Below, piece by piece: positions 49,426 to 57,743 of a stretch of 64,000 bases of DNA. Where the stretch lies: assembly GCF_050038885.1 (NCBI RefSeq), contig NZ_CP143624.1, forward strand, positions 5,952,001-6,016,000. The letters are read 5' to 3'. Position 1 is the stretch's first letter. Every line of letters starts with the position of its first letter. A program made the position numbers and the translations under genes. The DNA is from Myxococcus flavus (GTDB lineage: Bacteria; Myxococcota; Myxococcia; Myxococcales; Myxococcaceae). The notes below the pieces were generated by a model. It did not search any database and was not told the origin of the DNA. It was given only the letters and a program-made list of their open reading frames with translations.

Positions 49426-50778
49426 GGTCAAGTCCCGAATCTTGTGTAGTTGGTTCGGAGGGGGTTCGGGGGAGGGATGCTCCTTGGCGGCATCAAGCAG
49501 CGACAGTGTCAGGGGTTGAATTCAGCAGAGACATGTCGAGGTAGCGGCGGTCATCCCAGACGCCGGTGACTTCGAGGGCGACGGCGGTGATGAGGCGCAG
49601 CGCGCTGGCGCGGTCCGGGAAGGCGCCCACGGAGCGGATGCGGCGCTTCACCTCGCCGTGGAGCCGCTCGAGGCCGTTGGTGCTGCGAAGGCGCTTCCAG
49701 TGGGCCTTGGGGAAGGCGAAGAAGCAGGTGGCGGCGGCGAAGCCCTCGCGCAGGCACTCCATGGCTTCGGGGACTTGCCGCCCCAATCCCTCCTGGAGGG
49801 CCTCCAGCCGCTTCCTGGCGTCCTGAAGGGAGGCGGCCTCGAAGACGGCCGACGTCTCCTTGCCCAGCCGTCCGCGCAGCCTCCAGGGGGCCTTGGCGAG
49901 GACGTTCCGGGTGAGGTGCACGGTGCAGCGCTGCAGCCGCGCCTCGGGCAGGGCCTGGCGGGCCGCGGCGGCCAGGCCCGCGTGCCCGTCGGCGATGACG
50001 AGTCGTACGCCCTTCAGCCCTCGCTCCAGAAGCTGGCGCAGCAAGTCCAGCCAGGAGTCCACCGACTCGCTACCTCCCAGCGTCACCGCCAGCAGGTGCC
50101 GGTGCCCATCCTCGCCCACGCCATAGGCCACCAGGGCCGAGACGTTCTGCACCGTGCGCGCCCACCTGGCGTCCAGGAAGGTGGCATCCAGGTAGAGGTA
50201 GGGGAAGGCCTGGGTGAGGGGCTGGGTGCGCAAGCCCTCCACCTTCTCCTCCAGCGTCCGTGTCACCCGACTCACCGTCGAACGCGAGACGTCCTCGCCC
50301 ATGAGGGCCCGTGTCACCTTGCCCATTTTCCTCGTGGAGACGCCCTGCACGTACGCACTGGTAATCGCCTCGTCGAGTTCCCCGCTGCGCCGCTTGTAGC
50401 GGCCCAGCACGTCCCCCGCGCTACCACTGTGCCTCGTGCGTGGCACCGCCACGTCCACGGCCCCCGCCGTCGTCACCAGCGTGCGCAGGTAGCTGCCGTT
50501 GCGCACGTCCGCCCGGCCCACCATCCGCTGCCACCGGCCGGCCCCCACCAACTCCCGTACCTCTTCCTCCAGCGTCATCCGGATGGCTCCGCGGAAAAGC
50601 GCCCGCAGGTCGGCCTGCACCTCTTCGTGCGCGGGGGCTTCAAACTCGCTAACGTCCACGTCGGGGAACTCCTCGGCTCCTCTGCCAGGAGGAGACCGGC
50701 TCGGTTGGTTTCACCGAGGAGCTTCCCTCTTTCCCGCTCGTCCCTCCTCGCCATCTACACACTTATAGGGACACGACC
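49426..50778 (-). mobile_element. IS256-family insertion sequence
   Basis: This 1,353-bp element has terminal repeats GGTCAAGTCCCGAATCTTGT and (other end) GGTCGTGTCCCTATAAGTGT, both continuing into TGTAG-x-TGG. Eight-base duplications GTCCCTAT flank it, the size expected for this family. The transposase gene is intact, so the element may be active. Confidence 0.9.
49493..50659 (-). CDS. IS256-family (Mutator) transposase
   Basis: The 388-residue protein has DDE-type residues in LYLDATFLDARWA and RLVIADGHAGLAAA and a Glu in the NGLERLHGEVKRR region. The C-terminal RSTNGLERLHGEVKRRIRSV stretch is the family signature. Full-length and uninterrupted. Confidence 0.94.
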   Translation of the reverse strand: MDVSEFEAPAHEEVQADLRALFRGAIRMTLEEEVRELVGAGRWQRMVGRADVRNGSYLRTLVTTAGAVDVAVPRTRHSGSAGDVLGRYKRRSGELDEAITSAYVQGVSTRKMGKVTRALMGEDVSRSTVSRVTRTLEEKVEGLRTQPLTQAFPYLYLDATFLDARWARTVQNVSALVAYGVGEDGHRHLLAVTLGGSESVDSWLDLLRQLLERGLKGVRLVIADGHAGLAAAARQALPEARLQRCTVHLTRNVLAKAPWRLRGRLGKETSAVFEAASLQDARKRLEALQEGLGRQVPEAMECLREGFAAATCFFAFPKAHWKRLRSTNGLERLHGEVKRRIRSVGAFPDRASALRLITAVALEVTGVWDDRRYLDMSLLNSTPDTVAA

Positions 50779-50786
50779 GTCCCTAT
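50779..50786 (+). repeat. Target-site duplication of IS256 element, right
   Basis: GTCCCTAT, identical to 49418-49425. Removing the IS restores CCCTCCG ... CGGAGGG inverted arms around the site. Confidence 0.8.
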
Positions 50787-50804
50787 ACGGAGGGGCACAT
50801 AATC

Positions 50805-52082
50805 ATGCATGGAGAGGACTACCTTGCACGTAGCCGGCTGTATTTCATCCGCCGTGGCGGGCCGTACGTAGTTGTTCTCCGGCATCTAGCGGCAAGACTC
50901 GTCGCAGATGGCTTCATGCATCGAACGATCCACGGATATCTCAGGGGCGCAGCCCATCTTCTCTACTGCATCGAGCGGGGCCATCTGGAGTTGGAGGGAC
51001 TCACTAAAGGCTCATTGCGCGCGTTTGCCGACGAGCATCGGACGGCATGCCGCTGCAGGCGCAAACGTCCACACATGGGGTCCAACTACCGCTCGGCGAC
51101 GATCCGCCTGTTCGATGCGATGGTGGTCGCAGGTTTACCGGTCGGTGTGCCGCAGCGCGAAAAGACCCCCTTTGAAGAGGCGCTCGGACGCTACGACAAC
51201 TTCCGCAGGATCCATAAGGGAGTGACGGCATCGACCCAGAAGAACCACGAGCGCCTGCTGCGCACCTATCTCGCCTCATACTTTCATGAGAAACCGATGA
51301 GCGCGTCAGCGCTCTCCGTTGAAGACGTGCGTACACTGATGGTCCACAATGCCCGCGTGCTGAGCCCTTCTCGGGTGCGACAGCTTGCGGTCTGCCTGCG
51401 CAGCTTCTTTGGATTCCTTGCTGCGGAGGGGGACGACGCTGCAGCCGCTCTCGTCCGCGCGGTGCCAGCAGCCCGCAGCGTCCGTGTCAAGCCGCCGTTC
51501 CATCGCCTCGTCTCCCCGGGGGATTTGGCGCTACTGTTTTCTGCCACCTCGGGTGATGCCCCAACGAAGCTGCGCAATCGCGCCATTCTCACCTGTCTCG
51601 CTGAATTGGGTCTGCGGCGCGCGGACGTCGCTCGCCTTTCCATCGACGACATCGACTTCCGTCAGGGCACTGTGACATTGCGGAAAACCAAAGAGCGTCG
51701 TGAGACGGTCCTGCCGTTACCTGCAAACATGGGTGACGCTATCGTCAGATACCTGCGGTTCGGCCGGCCGAAAACAAGGTGCAGGAACATTTTTGTACGC
51801 CACCAGCGCCCAGTCGGGCAGCCACTACCCGTTCACACAATCGGGCACGTTTGCTATCGAGTGGCGCGCGCAGCTGGCCTCAAGAGGGGAGCACTCGGTG
51901 CCCATGACTTCCGGCGCACCATGGCGACCCGACTCGTTAGCGCCGGCGCTCCATTGAAAGAAGTCGCTGACCTACTGAGGCACCGCGAACTCGACGTCTC
52001 TGCACACTACGCGCACCTCGATGTGGAGGCACTGCGCGGCCTTGCACTCCCACTGCCGGTCGGTAAGGAGGGAGTGGCGTGA
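50805..52082 (+). CDS. RIT tyrosine recombinase A
   Basis: The protein has 425 residues. The N-terminal SAM-like core-binding region (about 145-235) is followed by the catalytic domain. It carries Arg in ELGLRRADVARL, Lys in LRKTKER, HDFRR (GAHDFRRTMATRLV), a second His in LLRHRELDVSAHYAHLD and the nucleophile Tyr in AHYAH. An extra N-terminal region with CRCRRKRPH is typical of RIT A proteins. It overlaps the next gene by four bases (GTGA). Confidence 0.88.
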   Translation: MHGEDYLARSRLYFIRRGGPYVVVLRHLAARLVADGFMHRTIHGYLRGAAHLLYCIERGHLELEGLTKGSLRAFADEHRTACRCRRKRPHMGSNYRSATIRLFDAMVVAGLPVGVPQREKTPFEEALGRYDNFRRIHKGVTASTQKNHERLLRTYLASYFHEKPMSASALSVEDVRTLMVHNARVLSPSRVRQLAVCLRSFFGFLAAEGDDAAAALVRAVPAARSVRVKPPFHRLVSPGDLALLFSATSGDAPTKLRNRAILTCLAELGLRRADVARLSIDDIDFRQGTVTLRKTKERRETVLPLPANMGDAIVRYLRFGRPKTRCRNIFVRHQRPVGQPLPVHTIGHVCYRVARAAGLKRGALGAHDFRRTMATRLVSAGAPLKEVADLLRHRELDVSAHYAHLDVEALRGLALPLPVGKEGVA

Positions 52083-53125
52083 AAGCGCCCAACGCTGATT
52101 CCACCGCGAATCTTCTAGGGGGCGGACCGACCATCTGTGTTCGGCAGCCAGGCCGGAGTTCCATGACACAGAAGGTGCAGAGCTATCTAGCCATCCGGCG
52201 AGCCATGCACTTTACGCTGAGATCCTCCGGAGAGGAGCTACTGCTCTTCGCTCGCCATGTTGACAGTCTTGGCCTGCAAGAGATTCCATCCGTTGACTTT
52301 GTCCTTGATTGGTGCACCTCCGCTCCGAACGGCTCGCACCGCTATGCCTATATCCGTCTTTCCGCCTTACGACCCTTCCTGAAACACCTAGCTGTCACTG
52401 AACCTCTCACCCCGGTGCCATCGCCCAAAGCGATGGGACGGCCCGGGATGCGGAGACAGATCCATATCTACTCCGACGAGGAAGTGGTGCGTCTGCTCGC
52501 AGCCACGGCGTGCCTTACACCTACACGCGGTCTGCGACCGCTCACCTACTACACGCTTTTTGGACTTCTCGCATCCACCGGCATGCGTATCGGCGAGGCA
52601 CTCGCGGCTCAGCGCGACGATGTGGACTTTGTGCGCGCCACATTCACCATCCGAAAGGACAAGACGTCCAGTGGCCGCGTGTTGCCGCTCCATCAAGATG
52701 CGTTGGCTGCATTGGAGGCTTACGTGCGCAGGCGCGATGTGCACCACAAGCGGCGTAAGTCCAACGCGCTCTTTCTCACGCAGAACAAGGGAACAGGCCT
52801 CACCTATCAGTGGGTGACACTCGCCTTTCGCGGACTTCGTAGGCATCTGGGCTGGAATGCCCTCGCTCCGGTGCCGCGCATCCACGATCTTCGGCATACC
52901 TTCGCTGTGCGCCATCTTCTCGACTGGGTACATCGAGGCGAGGACGTGGAGGCTCGCCTGCCGGCACTCAGTGCCTATATGGGGCACAAGAACCCCCATT
53001 CCACCTACTGGTACTTCTCCGCGGTGCCTGCCTTGTTGTCAGCCACCGCCGGTCGGTTCCATCGCTATGCGCGTCACCCTGCAGCAGAGATGGCTGAAAC
53101 GGTCGACGCTGAGGAGGCAGCTTGA
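52079..53125 (+). CDS. RIT tyrosine recombinase B
   Basis: The protein has 348 residues from GTG 52079, or 320 from ATG 52163 (MTQKVQSYLAIRRAMHFTLR), which looks more like the natural N-terminus. Catalytic residues: Arg in TGMRIGEAL, Lys in IRKDKTSSG, HDLRH (RIHDLRHTFAVRHL), His in YMGHKNPHSTYWY, with Tyr in TYWYF. The order A-B-C and overlaps mark a RIT operon. Confidence 0.88.
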   Translation: MKAPNADSTANLLGGGPTICVRQPGRSSMTQKVQSYLAIRRAMHFTLRSSGEELLLFARHVDSLGLQEIPSVDFVLDWCTSAPNGSHRYAYIRLSALRPFLKHLAVTEPLTPVPSPKAMGRPGMRRQIHIYSDEEVVRLLAATACLTPTRGLRPLTYYTLFGLLASTGMRIGEALAAQRDDVDFVRATFTIRKDKTSSGRVLPLHQDALAALEAYVRRRDVHHKRRKSNALFLTQNKGTGLTYQWVTLAFRGLRRHLGWNALAPVPRIHDLRHTFAVRHLLDWVHRGEDVEARLPALSAYMGHKNPHSTYWYFSAVPALLSATAGRFHRYARHPAAEMAETVDAEEAA

Positions 53126-53180
53126 ACATGAATACGCTCTTCCCTTCCTACGCGACGCTCGTACGAGACTTCTTCACGCA

Positions 53181-53184
53181 CCAC
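53181..53184 (+). repeat. Target-site duplication of IS21 element, left
   Basis: CCAC, repeated at 55711-55714. Collapsing the two copies restores the recombinase C reading frame exactly. Confidence 0.8.
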
Positions 53185-53281
53185 TGCTCAGCGACAATTA
53201 CTCCTCCCCACCAGCGACAATTACTTCTCCCCATCTTGAGTGAAGGCGTCGGTACATGCCGCCGGACGAGGAGGAGTTCCG

Positions 53282-54769
53282 GTGGCGGTCACGGACGCCC
53301 AGGTGAGGAAGCTGATGGAGGAGTTGACGAAGCACGGAAACCTCGGGCTCGCCGCGGCGAAGGCCGGGATGGACCGCAAGACGGCCAGGAAGTACCGGAA
53401 GCAGAAGCAGCTGCCGTCGGAGGTGAAGCCGCCGCGCGACTGGCGGACCCGGCAGGACCCCTTCGAGGAGGACTGGCCCGCGCTGGCCGAGCGGCTGGCC
53501 CAGGCGCCCGAGCTGGAGGCGAAGACGCTCTTCGAGGAGCTGCTAGCCAAAGCGCCTGAGCGCTACCAGCCGGGGCAGCTGCGCACGTTGCAGCGGCGGG
53601 TGCGGCAGTGGCGAGCTCAGGCGGGCCCGGCCAAGGAGGTGTTCTTCGCGCAGGCCCACCGGCCGGGGGAAGCCATGCAGACGGACTTCACCTGGGGGAC
53701 GGAGCTGGGCGTCACCGTGCGCGGGGAGCCGTTCGCGCACCTGCTGTGCCACCCGGTGCTGCCGTACTCCAACTGGGAATGGGTGACGGTGTGCCAGTCG
53801 GAGTCGCTGGCGGCCATCAAGCGGGGCGTGCAGGCCGCGCTCTTCCAGCTGGGGCGGGTGCCGCGCTACCACCAGACGGACAACTCGACGGCGGCCACGC
53901 ACCGGCTGGCCGACGGCAAGCGGGGCTTCAACCCGGAGTACCTGGCCCTCATGCAGCACCTGGGCATGGAGCCGCGCACCATCGAGGTGGGCGAGAAGCA
54001 CCAGAATGGAGACGTGGAGGCGCTCAACGGCGCCCTCAAGCGACGGCTCACGCAGCACCTGCTGGTGCGCGGCAGCGCCGACTTCGACAGCGTGGCGGCG
54101 TACGAGACGTGGGTGCAGCAGGTGGTCACCAAGGCCAACGCCCTGCGCTCGGAGAAAGTGGCGCAGGAGTTGGCCGCCATGAGGCCGCTGGCGGTGGAGA
54201 AGCTGCCCGAGTACAGCGAGGTGGACGTGCTCGTTACCGGGTGGAGCACCATCCGGGTGAAGCACAACACGTACTCGGTGCCCAGCCGGCTCATCGGCGA
54301 GACGGTGCGGGTGCGGCTGTACGACGAGAAGCTGGAGGTGCTGCACCGGGGAGAGGCGCAGCTGACGGTGCAGCGGCTGCACGGGCGTAATGGGCATCGC
54401 ATCAACTACCGGCACCTCATCTGGAGTCTGGTGCAGAAGCCCGGGGCCTTCGCGCAGTACCGCTACCGGGAGGACTTGTTCCCCTCGCTCACCTTCCGGC
54501 GGGTGTACGACGCGCTGAGGCAGCAGTTGGAGGAGCGCAAGGCGGACATGGAGTACCTGCGCATCCTGCACCTGGCCGCCTCCACGCTGGAGGCCGACGT
54601 GCAGGCCGCTCTCGAGAAGCTGCTGGCAGCCGGGGGCCTGCGGAGTGCGGAGGCGGTGAAGGCCGCAGTGGCGCCGGTGCGTTGCGAGGTGCCGCACCTG
54701 GCCGTGCCCGAGGTGGACCTGAGGGCCTACGACGCGCTGCTCACCGAGGGCCAGGAGGTGGCGTCATGA
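53282..54769 (+). CDS. istA: IS21-family transposase IstA
   Basis: The protein has 495 residues from GTG 53282, after GAGGAGTTCC. N-terminal HTH (LGLAAAKAGMDRKTARKYRK), DDE core with AMQTDFTWG, QTDNSTAA and GDVEALNGALKRRL, and a C-terminal beta-barrel domain (VKHNTYSVPSRLIGE). It overlaps istB by four bases. Confidence 0.94.
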   Translation: MAVTDAQVRKLMEELTKHGNLGLAAAKAGMDRKTARKYRKQKQLPSEVKPPRDWRTRQDPFEEDWPALAERLAQAPELEAKTLFEELLAKAPERYQPGQLRTLQRRVRQWRAQAGPAKEVFFAQAHRPGEAMQTDFTWGTELGVTVRGEPFAHLLCHPVLPYSNWEWVTVCQSESLAAIKRGVQAALFQLGRVPRYHQTDNSTAATHRLADGKRGFNPEYLALMQHLGMEPRTIEVGEKHQNGDVEALNGALKRRLTQHLLVRGSADFDSVAAYETWVQQVVTKANALRSEKVAQELAAMRPLAVEKLPEYSEVDVLVTGWSTIRVKHNTYSVPSRLIGETVRVRLYDEKLEVLHRGEAQLTVQRLHGRNGHRINYRHLIWSLVQKPGAFAQYRYREDLFPSLTFRRVYDALRQQLEERKADMEYLRILHLAASTLEADVQAALEKLLAAGGLRSAEAVKAAVAPVRCEVPHLAVPEVDLRAYDALLTEGQEVAS

Positions 54770-55554
54770 GTGCCGCCTCGCAAGCCCCGGCGCTCACCGT
54801 GCTGCTGCGCGGGCTGAAGCTGCCAGCCCTGGCCGCCCACCACGAGGAGTTGGCGCGCCGGGCCGAAGCCGGCGGCTGGGGGTACACCGAGTACCTGCGC
54901 CAGCTGGCGGAAATGGAGGTAGCGCAGCGCCAACAGCGGCGCATCGAGCGGCTGCTGAAGTCCAGCCACCTGCCGGCGGACAAGACGCTGGGCACCCTGA
55001 AGCAGGACAAGCTGCCGGTGAAGGTGCGCCGCCAGCTGCCGGCCCTGTGCGAGGGGGGCTTCGTGGAGCGGGCCGAGAACGTCCTCGTCTTCGGCCTGCC
55101 CGGCCGGGGCAAGACGCACCTGGTAGCCGCGGTGGGGCACGAGCTGGTGCAGCGCGGCTACGCGGTCCTCTTCGTCCCCGCGGTGCTGCTGGTGCAGCGG
55201 CTGCTGGCGGCCAAGAAGGAACTGAAGCTGGAGCAGGAACTCAAACGGCTGGATGGCTACGACGCCGTCATCCTCGACGACATCGGCTACATCCAGCAGG
55301 ACCGGGAGGAGATGGAGGTGCTCTTCACCTTCCTGGCCGAGCGCTACGAGAGGAGAAGCGTGCTGCTGACCAGCAATCTGGTCTTCAGCCAGTGGGACCG
55401 CATCTTCAAGGACCCGATGACAACGGCGGCCGCCATCGACCGGGTCGTCCACCACGCGCTCATCCTGGAGATGACCGGCCCCTCCGTGCGCGACGAGCAG
55501 GCCCGTGCTCGTGCGGAGCGGGAGAGGGCCCCGGCCCCGCGCGAAGAGGGCTGA
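54766..55554 (+). CDS. istB: IS21-family ATPase IstB
   Basis: The protein has 262 residues. It is a DnaC-like AAA+ ATPase with Walker A FGLPGRGKTHL, Walker B VILDDIGYI and sensor SVLLTSNL. It regulates target choice for IstA. ATGA overlap with istA. Confidence 0.94.
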   Translation: MSAASQAPALTVLLRGLKLPALAAHHEELARRAEAGGWGYTEYLRQLAEMEVAQRQQRRIERLLKSSHLPADKTLGTLKQDKLPVKVRRQLPALCEGGFVERAENVLVFGLPGRGKTHLVAAVGHELVQRGYAVLFVPAVLLVQRLLAAKKELKLEQELKRLDGYDAVILDDIGYIQQDREEMEVLFTFLAERYERRSVLLTSNLVFSQWDRIFKDPMTTAAAIDRVVHHALILEMTGPSVRDEQARARAERERAPAPREEG

Positions 55555-55710
55555 GCACCAGCGCCGCTTCACGCAGCGAGGATTGTGCCCGAGGAGGTGA
55601 ACCACCCGAAGCCAGCGGCAACGACGACGACGTGAACGCGTTCTGAAGATCAAACCCGATGGGGAGAATTAGTTGTCGTCGAGGGGAACGAGTAGTTGAC
55701 GCTGAGGACA

Positions 55711-55714
55711 CCAC
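55711..55714 (+). repeat. Target-site duplication of IS21 element, right
   Basis: CCAC, matching 53181-53184. Confidence 0.8.
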
Positions 55715-56762
55715 CTCACCAACCATGTCAACGCGACCGAATGCACCAAGCGAGCATACCGCGACGTCCTCTATCGCTTCCGAGACTTCGCAAAGGAGCG
55801 GCTGAAGAAGAAGCACTCCGAACTGTCACTTGAGGATTTTAACCGCAGCAACGTGCTGGCCTTTCTGGACTGGCTCGAGACGGTGCGCGGCAACAGCATC
55901 CGTACGCGTAACCACCGCCTCGCTGGACTGAAGGCGTTTCTGCATTACGCAGTGGACCGGGATGTTGCCGCAGCAGCTCACCTAACGGGGACACTCAGTA
56001 TCCCCATCAAGCGGTTCGACGAGCCGCTCCTCGGACATCTTACCCAGGAGGAGATGGAGGCCGTCCTTGCTGCACCCGACGTGAGCACGCCTACGGGCCG
56101 CCGCGACGCGCTACTCTTCGAGATGGCCTACTTTACGGGGGGCTCGTGTCTCCGAGCTGGCGGACATGCGGGTAGAGGACTTCACGGAGTGCCGAGAGGT
56201 TGCCATCCGCATACGCGGCAAAGGGCGAAAGCAACGCGCCATTCCGCTCGTCCCAGCTGTGCGCAAGAAGCTTAAGGTGTGGATTGAGCAGAGTGAGCTT
56301 AGAGCAGCAGACCCGCTATTCCCTAATCCTCAGCGCGGCCGACTGTCTCGTTCCAGCATTGAGCGGCGGCTGGAAATCGCCGTGACGACAGCGAGCAAAC
56401 GGTGCCCAACCCTGGTGGGAAAAAGGGTGAGCCCTCATACCATTCGGCACACCACGGCGATGCACCTACACCAATCAGGGGCGAGCATTACTGAGATTGC
56501 GCTCTGGCTCGGCCACGAGAGCATCAAGACGACCCACCGCTATTTCGAGTCGGATCTTGAGTCGAAGGACCGCGCCCTCTCCCGGCTGAAAGGGCATGAG
56601 GTGAGGCCCCTGCGCTACAAGGCAGATGCGGACGTGGAGGCTTTCCTCGCAAGCATCTGACAAGCGCCTCACTCATGCATTGGATTTCAATCGTGCGTGG
56701 AGTATATTGGGGCTTGACGAGTTGCGTCAATCTTTGACCCGTAGTTTGAACTCCGACCTGTC

Positions 56763-57743
56763 ATGAGTGAATCCAACAACATAGCAGCCATGGCCGACAA
56801 GATCTCCATGGAGATCTTCTCAGTCTTTGGGTGGCAGAGAGTTGGTCCTAAGGATACAAACTGGCCGTGTGTTCTTGAGGGGCACGGCAAGAAGACGCAC
56901 CCGTCTGATGTCGTGTTTTGGTACGATGAGCCGTATCGCGACGAGCGAATTTATGTTAACGTCGACCTTAAGAGTTACTCGGCACTCAAGATTGAAAAGA
57001 GCGACCTCGCCGCAGCCGCCCGGTCCTTGGCTATGGCTACGGAGTGCGCCAATCAGTCGGAGGAATGGCAAAAGCGATTCGTGAATGACGGGATGAATCG
57101 CTCCGTCGCTGGGATGCTCTTTATCTACAATCACGACGCCGAGTATGATGGGGATTTTCAGCGCAAGATCGACAACGTCGACGGCAAGGCGTTCAGTCTA
57201 GCCTCTGGCCTCAGAATGTTCATTGTTGGTCCTTCGGAGATCTCCTACCTGCGAACGGTGTCCAACGACATCAGTGTGATGCGTGGCCTGGAGCAGATGC
57301 CGAAGGCGTCGGAGTGCAAATTCTACTATCCAGATCTCGTAGAAGTGCGCGCTCGGTCCAACAGTCTTGGTGCTGCAACATTGGAAATGCTCACCGGCCC
57401 TTGGCAGACCCTGCGCTATCGCAATGAAAAGGACGGGAGTTCTTGGGATGAGGTGTTGATCTACTACCGTGGAGATGGGAACTCCACGGACGAGTTTATG
57501 TATCTCATTGACTATCTTTTTAGGTTTCAGCTTCTTGAGGAAAATACGCGAATTCGACTGAGGCTGCCTAATGGTAAGCAGGAGGCGCCCGTCATATTCG
57601 AGCGTGCTGCCGAGAAGTATGCCGACCACTTCGCCATTAGTCGGGACATTAAGAAGCGATTGACGCAGATTCGTTGTGAGGTTGTCTCCAGCATCATAAC
57701 CAAGTTCAGCGAGCTTGAGTTGGGAATGAGGCGTGAGGGATGA
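56763..57743 (+). CDS. PD-(D/E)XK-like protein, first gene of unrecognised operon
   Basis: The protein has 326 residues. The N-terminal domain has D49 in THPSDVVFWYDE and D68-L69-K70 in IYVNVDLKSYSA, separated by about 20 residues, the D...(D/E)xK pattern of restriction-like nucleases. The C-terminal half (DEVLIYYRGDGNSTDEFMYL, ISRDIKKRLTQIR) is unfamiliar. GC is lower than in the host. It overlaps the next gene by four bases. It lies directly downstream of the RIT element, a common setting for defence genes. Nuclease activity is inferred only. Confidence 0.6.
   Translation: MSESNNIAAMADKISMEIFSVFGWQRVGPKDTNWPCVLEGHGKKTHPSDVVFWYDEPYRDERIYVNVDLKSYSALKIEKSDLAAAARSLAMATECANQSEEWQKRFVNDGMNRSVAGMLFIYNHDAEYDGDFQRKIDNVDGKAFSLASGLRMFIVGPSEISYLRTVSNDISVMRGLEQMPKASECKFYYPDLVEVRARSNSLGAATLEMLTGPWQTLRYRNEKDGSSWDEVLIYYRGDGNSTDEFMYLIDYLFRFQLLEENTRIRLRLPNGKQEAPVIFERAAEKYADHFAISRDIKKRLTQIRCEVVSSIITKFSELELGMRREG

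Larger units (their letters stand above)
53185..55710 (+). mobile_element. IS21-family insertion sequence
   Basis: This 2,526-bp element has ends TGCTCAGCGACAATTACTCC and (other strand) TGTCCTCAGCGTCAACTACT. A second internal CAGCGACAATTACTTCTCCC copy lies on the left (53212-53231), as IS21 elements have multiple transposase sites. It contains intact istA and istB and is flanked by CCAC duplications, so it is recent. Confidence 0.92.
50805..56660 (+). mobile_element. RIT (Recombinase-in-Trio) element, third gene interrupted
   Basis: Three tyrosine recombinase genes of different types follow each other in one direction with overlaps or minimal gaps, the layout of RIT elements. The third is split by an IS21-family element and carries a frameshift. 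I could not define the RIT terminal inverted repeats; the IS256 element lies 26 bases upstream of the first gene. Confidence 0.82.
53128..56660 (+). pseudogene. RIT tyrosine recombinase C, split by IS21 element and frameshifted
   Basis: The first part (53128-53184) codes MNTLFPSYATLVRDFFTHH. After removal of the IS21 element and one CCAC copy it continues in frame as LTNHVNATECTKRAYRDVLY from 55715. At about 56140 a run of six G (five expected) breaks the frame; the other register continues VSELADMRVEDFTE to a normal C-terminus with HTIRHTTAMHL, LGHESIKTTHRYF. GAGGAGG precedes the ATG. The recombinase is inactive unless both lesions are reversed. Confidence 0.9.

Noticed and set aside
52079..53125. 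Start of recombinase B at GTG 52079 taken as certain
   Set aside because: ATG 52163 gives the more usual N-terminus; I keep the longer frame in the feature but mark the start as open.
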